From Candidatus Rifleibacteriota bacterium (GTDB lineage Bacteria > Muiribacteriota > Ozemobacteria > Ozemobacterales > Ozemobacteraceae): a stretch of 64,000 bases of DNA. The position numbers and the translations under genes are program-made. Shown here in pieces: positions 9,714 to 18,500 of this stretch. Location: contig JADFXM010000012.1 in NCBI GenBank assembly GCA_015233565.1, positions 62,001-126,000 of the forward strand, given 5' to 3'. How positions within the stretch are numbered: the first letter of the stretch is position 1; each line of letters opens with the position of its first letter. The notes under the pieces are model-generated. The model ran no database searches. It was not told the origin of the DNA and saw nothing but the letters and a program-made list of their open reading frames with translations.

Positions 9714-10940
9714 ATGGCAAGCAAACTTAAATTCTATAATACTAAATTAGTTTTTTTATCCTCAGCGATTCTGTTACTTCTCTTTATTTCCCTGCCCACT
9801 TTTTCGGCCGAGGAATTAGGATGGAAACTGGATATTGCAACAGCCTCAAAAAATTCGGTTTTTTCTGTTAATGTTCCAGAGAATGGCTGTTTATCAATTA
9901 TTTCAATCATTAAAGGGAAAAATAAATTTGAGCGACTTTGGGGTCCAACTTTGGTACAGAGTGGAAAACAAAAAATTATCATCCCCGGAACCCAGATTGC
10001 AAGCAAGTCTGGAAGAATTGAATTATTCAGCATTGACTTTAAATTCTATTCCAGCGTTGGGAAACCGGGAAGAGGCGAACGACAGTTCATGAAACCATGC
10101 GGCATTGGCTGGGACCCAATTATGAAAAACCTCTATGTTGCAGATACTGGAAATGATCGTATTGTCCGTCTTGACCCCCAAGGAAGATTTCTAGCACAAT
10201 ACGGAGGATTCGGCGTTGCTTTTGGTGACACCAGTGAAGAAAAGGAAGACTCCCTCGACGAACCCTGGGATGTTGCTCCAGGCGGATTTTCCAATTTTTA
10301 CATAAGCGATCAGAACAACAATCGAATTGCAGAGTTTGATGCTTATAAAAGCTTCAAAGGCAACCTTTTCCCTAAAACTAATGACTTCCAAAATCGCTTA
10401 AATCGCCCCAAAGGACTGATTGTGGATTCCGAAAACAACCTTTGGATTGCTGATACACGGGCCGACAGGGTATTAAAGATCTCCCCATCCGGCGAAAAAA
10501 TCCTGGAATTAGGTGGGTTTGGCTGGAGTCAGTGGAAATTCAAGGAACCAACCCAGGTAGCAGTTGATTTTGATGGCCGCGTTTTTGTCGCCGACAAGGG
10601 AAACAAGAGGATCCAAATTTTTGATAGATTGGGAAGCAGAATCGGGGAAATTTCCGATGGATTGAAATCTCCAGTGGGAGTCGCAATTGACCCTGAGGGA
10701 TTAATCTACGTATGTGACGACGAAACAAACGAACTTCTGGTTTTTTCCTCTGATGGAAAGATTCTTTCCCGTCTGTCGGGAATTTCAAAAGATGATCCAT
10801 TCGCCGGCCCCTGCGATGTTATCGCCCTTGAATCAGTTCTCTACGTCCTGGATTCAAGAAATCATCGAGTCGCAATTTTTACAAAAGAGAAGAAAATCAT
10901 CTCCCAAGACTGGCGGGGCCCTCTTTTTAAAGATAAATAA
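9714..10940 (+). CDS. secreted NHL-repeat beta-propeller protein
   Basis: A 408-residue exported protein. Residues 1-31 are a signal peptide (basic start, long hydrophobic core, FSAEE at the likely cleavage site). After an N-terminal beta domain of about 100 residues come six NHL-type blades, each with a core like LYVADTGNDRIVRLDPQGR, LWIADTRADRVLKISPSGE, VFVADKGNKRIQIFDRLGS and LYVLDSRNHRVAIF. NHL propellers bind proteins, sugars or nucleic acids; no enzyme motif is visible. The start is supported by GAAAGGGGA about 6 bases upstream of the ATG. It is monocistronic and converges on the asparagine synthetase gene. Confidence 0.85.
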   Translation: MASKLKFYNTKLVFLSSAILLLLFISLPTFSAEELGWKLDIATASKNSVFSVNVPENGCLSIISIIKGKNKFERLWGPTLVQSGKQKIIIPGTQIASKSGRIELFSIDFKFYSSVGKPGRGERQFMKPCGIGWDPIMKNLYVADTGNDRIVRLDPQGRFLAQYGGFGVAFGDTSEEKEDSLDEPWDVAPGGFSNFYISDQNNNRIAEFDAYKSFKGNLFPKTNDFQNRLNRPKGLIVDSENNLWIADTRADRVLKISPSGEKILELGGFGWSQWKFKEPTQVAVDFDGRVFVADKGNKRIQIFDRLGSRIGEISDGLKSPVGVAIDPEGLIYVCDDETNELLVFSSDGKILSRLSGISKDDPFAGPCDVIALESVLYVLDSRNHRVAIFTKEKKIISQDWRGPLFKDK

Positions 10941-11002
10941 AAGTGAAAGCAATTTCAGAAAAATTTGAACCCATCATAGTTTTTTTTCGGATTCTGATTT
11001 TC

Positions 11003-12937
11003 CTAAAATATTGTACCAGCCGCAATTCCATTGAAATCAAGCCAATTTTGAAAAGTAAACAAAGTCCAGATTTGATAGGACAAATCATATTTTCCTGATT
11101 GGTGGTTCTCCCAAAAGAGCTTTGCCCTCGAAAAAAAATTGGGGTTTTCTTTAAGAAACGAGCCGGAGAAAATTTTCTCCTCAACGATTTTTTTCAAATC
11201 ACTTCTTAACCAAGTGTTTATTGGTGGAGAAAAGCCTGTTTTCGGTCTTTTAAAAAAACCTTTGGGAAAGTAATCCTCTAAAATCTCTATTAACATAGCC
11301 TTCCCGCTGGAATTTCGAATCTTCTGCTTTTTTTGAAGGTTCAGCGCAAACTCAATTATATAATGATTTAAAAACGGACTCCTACCCTCCAACCCGTTTG
11401 CCATCGTACATCTGTCCAGTTTTACCAATAAATCATCCGGAAGATAAAGCAGCATATCCAAAACCATGATTTTTTCAGCAATCGAAAACTTGGATAACTC
11501 GCTATTTTCAAGGAAAAATCTGAGTTTTTCGTTCTGTGAAAGAACTTCTTTCCCAAGACATTTTCCTTGCCCCAGAAGCTTTGAATAAAATTTACTGAAA
11601 CTCGAGGAACTCATTAATTCAAGGAGTTTTTGAAGCTTTACTCCGAAATGAGAAACTTTTCGTCTTCCATAGATTTCAAAAAAACTTCTAGGGAAAAAAA
11701 TACTATCTTGAAAGCCAGAGAAGAGATCTCTGATTGAGCTAGGAATCAAAGAAGTGAGGCTCCAAATCCGCGGTCCATACAAATGCCGGACATATCCTCC
11801 AAAGAGCTCATCGCCACCATCTCCTGTGACTATTACTTTGACTTTTTTTGCAGCAATTTTCGAAAGAAATAAAGTCGGGATTTGGGAAAAATCGGCCATC
11901 GGCTCATCGAAAACCATCGGCAATTCACTGATTATTTGCGGAAGCTCACTCCGAGAAAATTTTACGGAAAAATGATCCGTTTGAAGGATCTTTGCCACCG
12001 CTTTTCCAAACAGTGATTCATCATATTCTTTATCTTCAAACCCCAGGGTGAAAGTCTTCAATTGTTCTCGAGTCTGAATTTGAGCCAAGGTTGTAAGTAA
12101 AGTGGAATCAATCCCTCCCGAAAGGAAAAAACCCACTGGTACATCAGCCTTAAGAATATCATCGATTTTGTTTTTCAGAAGGATCTTGAGATATTCAGAT
12201 GTCAGGGAATAATTCGAAGTTTCCCCTTTAAGAAGTAATGCGGTAATACTCCAATAGGAATATTCACTGCTTTTTATTTTTCCTTCAGATCGTTCAATTG
12301 TTAAAACTGTGCCTGGGTTTAGTTTCTTAACATCCTTAAAAATACATGATGGCGAGGGTATCCAACCGAGATTCAGAAAATAATCTATCGCCTGTTTTTC
12401 AAGTTGATTTTTAAAAAATGGAAACTTCTGGATCGCCTTCAACTCAGAAGCAAAAACAAACGAATCGGAAAAAATACCATAAAATAAGGGTTTTTCTCCA
12501 ATTCGATCACGGACTAAAAATAAACGTTTTTTCAGGTTGTCCCAGAGAGCAAACGCAAACATTCCCTCAAGTTTTTTGAGTGTTTCGTCTAGCCCCCAAA
12601 TGGAAATTGAATTAACCAGTACTTCCGCATCACATCTTCCCTTGAATATTATTCCCTTATCGACAAGCTCTTGGCGAAGCTTCTCATAATTGTAGATTTC
12701 ACCGTTCAGAGAAAGCAGAAAACGGCTGTCAAAAGAAAAAATGGGCTGTCGCCCATTTTCCGACAAATCGTTAATTGCCAGTCGCCTGTGAAAAAGGGCC
12801 ACACCGTCCGGGGAGTGAATCCAAATCCCCTCGTCATCCGGCCCTCTCGCGGAAAGAGTTCTGGCCATTTTATTGCAAACATGAGCAACTTCCTGATTAT
12901 TAAGTTGTGTCGATAGAAAACCTCCGATTCCACACAT
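11003..12937 (-). CDS. asnB: glutamine-hydrolysing asparagine synthetase
   Basis: A 644-residue enzyme making asparagine, or a related amide, from aspartate, ATP and glutamine. The start is placed at the ATG whose product begins MCGIGGF, because family members need Cys2 as the N-terminal nucleophile of the class II glutaminase domain; a frame open for 41 more codons upstream is ignored. The glutaminase domain (about 1-210) contains RGPDDEG, HRRLAI and NGEIYNY; the synthetase domain carries the PP-loop ATP motif SGGIDSTLL, then VTGDGGDELFGGY. The length is that of the AsnB group often found near polysaccharide or spore genes, so modification of an unknown carboxylate remains possible. It begins 10 bases after the stop of a small membrane protein gene, its likely operon partner. 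Confidence 0.92.
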   Translation of the reverse strand: MCGIGGFLSTQLNNQEVAHVCNKMARTLSARGPDDEGIWIHSPDGVALFHRRLAINDLSENGRQPIFSFDSRFLLSLNGEIYNYEKLRQELVDKGIIFKGRCDAEVLVNSISIWGLDETLKKLEGMFAFALWDNLKKRLFLVRDRIGEKPLFYGIFSDSFVFASELKAIQKFPFFKNQLEKQAIDYFLNLGWIPSPSCIFKDVKKLNPGTVLTIERSEGKIKSSEYSYWSITALLLKGETSNYSLTSEYLKILLKNKIDDILKADVPVGFFLSGGIDSTLLTTLAQIQTREQLKTFTLGFEDKEYDESLFGKAVAKILQTDHFSVKFSRSELPQIISELPMVFDEPMADFSQIPTLFLSKIAAKKVKVIVTGDGGDELFGGYVRHLYGPRIWSLTSLIPSSIRDLFSGFQDSIFFPRSFFEIYGRRKVSHFGVKLQKLLELMSSSSFSKFYSKLLGQGKCLGKEVLSQNEKLRFFLENSELSKFSIAEKIMVLDMLLYLPDDLLVKLDRCTMANGLEGRSPFLNHYIIEFALNLQKKQKIRNSSGKAMLIEILEDYFPKGFFKRPKTGFSPPINTWLRSDLKKIVEEKIFSGSFLKENPNFFSRAKLFWENHQSGKYDLSYQIWTLFTFQNWLDFNGIAAGTIF

Positions 12938-12947
12938 TTTTGGTCTT

Positions 12948-13436
12948 TTAACTCTTTTCAGGGGGGTTGGATTTTTCTTCTCTGAGTAATTGAAGAGAAA
13001 GAGAAATATTCTTTTGAAGCAAGGATTCGTCATAAATCCTAAGGGGGTTTGAGGCACCAAGAGCTAAAAGAGCCACGAAGAAAAATGTCAAGAGCATAGA
13101 GAGCTCCAAAAGAAAGTTAGTGCAATGTAAAAGGCTAAAGAAAGCCCATAAAACAAGCCAGATTGTTCCACATGATGCCACGATGAACGCTAAGGTACAA
13201 GCTATTCTTACGGGAAAAGGCCCCAGGAAATCCTGATGCTGAAGATTTAATCTGCGCTGGAAAAGAGCCTCAATATTTGGAACAGGATGTTTTCCATATC
13301 TGAAGCGCTTTAACATTTCCGCGCTCAGTTTTAAACTCTCCAGCGTTTTCAGATCGTCTTCGAGTGAATGAACCTCTGGAGAAGCTTCAGCTACCGGGTT
13401 TCCATGGGTTCCGGGAATCGGAGGAATATTAGCCAT
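12948..13436 (-). CDS. small two-helix membrane protein of unknown function
   Basis: A 162-residue protein with a polar, Pro/Glu-rich N-terminal half of about 80 residues and two adjacent transmembrane helices (about residues 80-103 and 107-130), followed by a charged C-terminal tail. It starts MANIPPIPGTHG and is not recognised as any family. It lies 10 bases upstream of asnB and about 70 bases downstream of the HTH gene, all leftward, so the three may be co-transcribed. Confidence 0.7.
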   Translation of the reverse strand: MANIPPIPGTHGNPVAEASPEVHSLEDDLKTLESLKLSAEMLKRFRYGKHPVPNIEALFQRRLNLQHQDFLGPFPVRIACTLAFIVASCGTIWLVLWAFFSLLHCTNFLLELSMLLTFFFVALLALGASNPLRIYDESLLQKNISLSLQLLREEKSNPPEKS

Positions 13437-13509
13437 ATTGAGTTAACAATCCATTTCAATCGTACACGATGCCCGTTTTACAAACCAACAAATTAATGCA
13501 GCTACTCGT

Positions 13510-14592
13510 CTAATCTTCTTCAGGGATTCTTGCAATTATCCGGTATGGAAGATTCGTAGTCGGCCAAAAATTCACCACCACACATTTTTTGAAAAGTCCG
13601 ATACAGCCAACTTTTCCAAAAGGGTACTTTGAATTGTCGCTGAGAATTTCGATCATCTTCCTGTCTCTTTGAGTAACCCAGGAACCCTTGAATTCGTAAG
13701 ATTTCGAGCCAAGAGAAAGCGATATGATATAATTTTTCTTATCAGGACTTACCTCAATTGAATCCATATCTCGGAGTTTTTGAGAAACCCCGGGAATTTT
13801 TTCAATACTAAGAACTTTGTATTTTCCTGATCCGTTGTCAGGAACATCAGCAATTTTTCCAAGCATTCCCGGTTCTGCCGTAAATCGGGATTCGGCTTCA
13901 GAATTCATTGCCACATCATCAGAAATTTCGGAAAATCCCTTTTCTTCGAGAATTTTTTCCATTCGCTCAAAATAAGTGGCCATGTCTTTTCTGCGAAGTT
14001 TCCTTCTTCCTTGGCACCAGGAAACCACTGTATCATACGAAACTCCGGCAAAGACTGCAAACTCCGGTTGGGTAAGACCCATTCTTTTAATAAATTTTCT
14101 GATCCGAAGAATCGACCAGGATTCTTTCAACAATACTTTTTTATTTTTTTCAGCTTCATTTTTCTTTCTTAGTACTTCTTCGGCAGTTTTACGAAGTTTA
14201 GAAATCCTCTTTTCGAATTCCTCCAATTTTGGAAACGACTTCGAATTCTCGATTTTAGCTTTCTCACAAACCCAGTTTCTAATTGTACTATATGGAATCC
14301 CTATGAGTTGTGAAAGCTTTGCTCCTGAAAGATTCAAATAAGTACATAACTCGATAAGAGATTTGGATGTCCAAGGAGGGACAGGACAGCCCATTTTAAA
14401 GAATGGCTCTTCCTTGGAATTTTTTGGAGCCTCATTAAAAAGGACAACCTTTTTTGGCTCTTTTTCTTTAATACTCTTTTTAATTTTCGATATTCTTTTT
14501 CTTATCGAATTAGCTTTACTTGAATTTTTATTCTGGGGAATTTGCTTTGATGGAAGTGATTTCCGAGGAGCAATCGTTTTTTTGTTTTTCAT
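13510..14592 (-). CDS. DNA-binding protein with two helix-turn-helix domains
   Basis: A 360-residue protein. A very basic, Lys/Ser-rich N-terminal tail (about residues 1-55) is followed by a first HTH (about 75-110, SGAKLSQLIGIPYSTIRNW), a lysine/glutamate coiled-coil linker (about 110-155) and a second XRE-like HTH (about 165-200, LTQPEFAVFAGVSYDTVVSW). The last about 140 residues are a beta-rich domain of unknown type. Two HTHs on one chain with a coiled coil suggest a repressor or nucleoid-type binding protein that contacts two half-sites. It is the first gene of a possible leftward operon with the small membrane protein and asnB. Confidence 0.75.
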   Translation of the reverse strand: MKNKKTIAPRKSLPSKQIPQNKNSSKANSIRKRISKIKKSIKEKEPKKVVLFNEAPKNSKEEPFFKMGCPVPPWTSKSLIELCTYLNLSGAKLSQLIGIPYSTIRNWVCEKAKIENSKSFPKLEEFEKRISKLRKTAEEVLRKKNEAEKNKKVLLKESWSILRIRKFIKRMGLTQPEFAVFAGVSYDTVVSWCQGRRKLRRKDMATYFERMEKILEEKGFSEISDDVAMNSEAESRFTAEPGMLGKIADVPDNGSGKYKVLSIEKIPGVSQKLRDMDSIEVSPDKKNYIISLSLGSKSYEFKGSWVTQRDRKMIEILSDNSKYPFGKVGCIGLFKKCVVVNFWPTTNLPYRIIARIPEED

Positions 14593-14735
14593 GATCTACC
14601 CTTTCAAGTTTTCTAAACGGAAATAATTGTACAATATATTACCATTTTTTTTTACACAGTGCAATAAAGAAAAAAAATTCAAAATTTGCCTGACACAGGA
14701 CAAAAGGCTAAATTTGTGGATGCGTCCTTGCGGGC

Positions 14736-15392
14736 TTATTTCTTATTCAAAGAAAAGTGGAGAATTTTGTATGTTAAAAAAAGGGCCACTATCAACCAAA
14801 CAGCTCCAACCAATTTATCAGGAAGATGAAGTTTTTGAGCCAATTGGAACGAATCTGAACCACTGATCGAATTATCAACAAGGTCACTTTTTATATCCAT
14901 TATTACGTAAAGACAGGAGCAAACGCCAAGATATCTTAAAAAAATGTCCGAATAATCGTTGGGAAAAGTTTTACTGAAAACAAGAATGGCCAATCCAAAA
15001 AGAATCCCAAAAATTAGCCCCCCAGCATTTCTGACATAAATTACTGACACAGATATAAGAATTAGTCCAAGTAAAAAAAGGGTCATTCTGTCCCAGTCAG
15101 TTCGGGAGGCAATGATCAGCAAAAGCCCTCCCCAAATTAAACTCCCAAGGTATCCAGCGCTTAAAATAATTACTCGATTTCCCCCGAGAGTCCAGCAGCA
15201 ACCGCTTTCGTCCATGTTAACTGTAATCTTCTGGATTGAACCACCCGTAACAACAGCTGCAAGACCATGGGACGATTCGTGAAAAAATACCGTCAATAGC
15301 CTTACCGGGAACATCCAGAGACTGTTCCAAAAATATAGGGAAATCAAAAATAGTACAATTGCAGAAACCGTCTTTTTTTGTTCTGAAATCAT
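14736..15392 (-). CDS. M50B-like membrane metalloprotease family protein
   Basis: A 218-residue polytopic membrane protein with at least five hydrophobic segments. The zinc-protease motif HESSH (H38, E39, H42) lies at the end of the first helix, followed by GLAAVVTGG, the arrangement of the M50B-like family, which resembles site-2 proteases. I did not see a clear LDG-type third zinc ligand, so activity is uncertain. The site-2 class cleaves substrates inside the membrane; the substrate is unknown. It stands alone between the HTH gene and the giant membrane protein. Confidence 0.8.
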   Translation of the reverse strand: MISEQKKTVSAIVLFLISLYFWNSLWMFPVRLLTVFFHESSHGLAAVVTGGSIQKITVNMDESGCCWTLGGNRVIILSAGYLGSLIWGGLLLIIASRTDWDRMTLFLLGLILISVSVIYVRNAGGLIFGILFGLAILVFSKTFPNDYSDIFLRYLGVCSCLYVIMDIKSDLVDNSISGSDSFQLAQKLHLPDKLVGAVWLIVALFLTYKILHFSLNKK

Positions 15393-15531
15393 TATTAAAT
15401 TATCCAGTCAAAATCTCACAACCATCATTGCATGTGAAGTAGATGATGGCTTGTTACATTTTTCAACTACTTCACTTTTCCTTTCGCAATGATTTGCTGC
15501 TAGTTCAAATACGATGTGGGGAATATTATGA

Positions 15532-18500
15532 TTATTTCTTGTATGCTGGTTTCAGTGAATAAATCAACGATAATATGCCTCCAATGAATACAAGAAGGAA
15601 ACCCTTCGCAAAGGAATGATCTGCTTGATAGATCTTGTGTATTAAGGCAACTGCCAGAATGGCGGAGAGCAACATCAAAACCACAATGCTTAGCCATGGA
15701 CGTCTGACCCTCAAAAGCGAAAGAGTCGCCAAACCCGCAAATCCACCAAGCACTATCATGAGATAATTGAAATACCGACCTTCCCCTTTTTTCGGAGTAA
15801 TCAGCATTCCCTCATAGAATGGAGCGGGTCTGTCAGGTTCAATCTGGGACATAGAAAACGAGGTTGAATAATTTGAAGTCGGAAGCAAAAATTTTACCGG
15901 AAGCAATCCAAACATTCCGAAAATACGATTTTCCGGGCTGAAATCCTGATTCATTGCAGTATTTTGCTGGGCGGAATTAACCATGACCGATGAAAGCAGC
16001 GCTTTTCCCTCTCCTCCTTCGAGTAATGGTAAGGGCGGTCTTTGCATGGCAACATCAACATTCCCATTTCCTCGCATCAATTCATAACCTTCCGGCAAGT
16101 AAGCTACCCAACTAAGTTGACTGACCGGTAGATGAACCTTTGGCAACGCAAGAGGAAGCCACGTCATCGATTTTAACGGTTCTTTTAATTTCGCCGAGAA
16201 AATAATTTCCACAGGAAAAGGCTGAGGGACATCCTGGACAATAGGGGATTTGATAATTGGAATGTGAATAAAACCGGTTTCGGAATCAATTCCCGCTTTG
16301 ACCGGCTGCCCTGCAACCTCACAACTCCACAACTGAGCTTTTATTCCCAAAAAGCTTGGAAGGTTGATTTTGAGAAACTGCTCAGAATTGTTTCGGACTT
16401 CGAAAGCAACCCGGAAAATTAGGTATCCATCTTCATTAACAAGCGTTATTGACTCCTCTGAATCAATCAGGGCAGTTTGTACTTCAATGTCCTTGGTTCT
16501 GCTGATCAAAAGGTCCAACTTGTTGGGATGCTTTACAAATTTGAAAGCCAGTGGGAGTTTTTCAGGTTGGACTCCCTTATAATTCTTAAGGAATTCAGAT
16601 ACATCTATTGGGTTGTACCCTTTTAGATTTTCTGTTCCTGCAACATTCAAGTTGAAATTTTTTATGCTCCCGATTCCGAGCATTCCAAATGATCGATCAG
16701 CAGCAACAGGAATTAACTCGGGAAGCTCATATTCCTTGTTACTCAACTCATTAAATGGCTCCTCAAATTCAACCGTAAAATCGAGGGTTCCCTTGATCCT
16801 GGAAGTAAAAGCAATTTTTAACCGCCGCATCTTTTTCCCAGGCTCATCTTCAGCTTGCCAATCTTCAACGTTTTGTCCTTCAACTTTCATTACGGTTACT
16901 CGGGATGGTACAAGAAAGTCAAACGAAGCAATTCCTCCCCCTCCTGATATTGAGGCCGAATATCGGTTCAATCCTTTGGCAAATCCCTCCTCAAAGGAAA
17001 TCAAATTTGACTCGGACAGAAAAATTTTGCTCTCTTCTTTTTCTATTTGGACGGATTTCGTTGCCGGAGCTGGAATGTTCATTTTAATTGGCTCTGGCTC
17101 AACAACCCTTTGTATTGAATTCTTCGAGAACCATTCAAGTCTGATCCCCTCAGAAGTAGGAACCCGAGCTTTAAAAATGGTTTTAGAGGCAATTTCAGAT
17201 ATCTCAAGATAACCAGGGTCAACTGAACCCACGCAATTTCCACTGAGCGCTTCCACTACCAGATTATTTACGCTGAAGGGGAAAGTCCTAACGCCCATTT
17301 TTCTCACAAACGGATCCTTGTTTTTAAAGGGAAGAAAATAACTGATTTCGAGTTCGTGCGTCCCTGTTGAATTTGTGATAAGACCGAAATATTTTGTATC
17401 CCCCGCTCCTTTGATCAAATCCAGGGAAACCGGCTTACCATCCAGCATTGCTTCTGATGGTACAACCTCATCATAAACAAACCCAGCCGCCTTCCAACCT
17501 TCATTAAGTAGCTCAAATTTAAATTTGCTTTTAAAACGGACCCCCTTTTCTTCTTCCTTTCCATAATAATCCGCGGAATGAAGAATAAGGTTAAAAGGGG
17601 CAAGGGCTTGAGAAACGGCTTCAGGCACCGTTGAGACTTTTAAATAATTGAAATCCTCATACGGCAAAATGACGAACTTCTGCTTTTCATCCAAGACTTT
17701 AGTAATATCACTGTAAGGAACCATAATCTTAATTTCCCTCGGATTCTGTGCAAAAAGCGAAGTAGCATTACCAAATAGGAAACACAGCACTATTATTCCA
17801 GTTACAATTGTACCAGTATGATTTTCCGGGGGTTCCTTAATCACCGGTTTTTGATGAGTTTCGACAAAATCCGATTCGTTAAGAACTACCTGGTCTTCAT
17901 CTTTCAAATCCAAAAATGAATGGGGTTGTTTTTTTGCCGATGTAGGGCCGGTTCCACCATCCCAAGGATTTATTGAATCTCCTGAAGAAAAAATCTGGAA
18001 CAGCTTCCATATTATTCCTCCTACCAGAGCTAACCATAACCCAAGATTCGCAAAATCTCCGATTTCTTCGAAATAATTATCAAAAATCGCCAGACAAATT
18101 ATTATCAGCAAAGTAACAAAGTACTTCGGCCAATATCCAAAATAGCAGGAATTGATAAAATATATTCCCGCAAATAATCCTAAAAACAGGCCGATTATTT
18201 TCGAAGCCAGCAACAACTCACTCCTGACATAATTAAATCGGATAACCGGGCAGGTTACGTTTGAAAGCAAAACAGAATCCGTGGATGTATCAGCAATTAC
18301 CAAATCTCGATCCAATTGATAAAAATTCTGAGTAAGTACAAGTTTATCTTCCAACGGCTGGGCGCCTCGGCTTTTTCCACCGCCAAATACAGAGGCCAAC
18401 GACCCGCTGGAAATTATTCCATCCCGCATTTGTTTGGGTTTCTGGAGTTCTGCATAGTTTTCACCAGATAGCAACTTTTTCTCTTCGGGAATTCCTTCAA

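Noticed and set aside
12938..13060. 41-codon N-terminal extension of asparagine synthetase
   Set aside because: The family needs a cysteine directly after the initiator methionine; MCGIGGF is the true start, and the extension overlaps the upstream gene.
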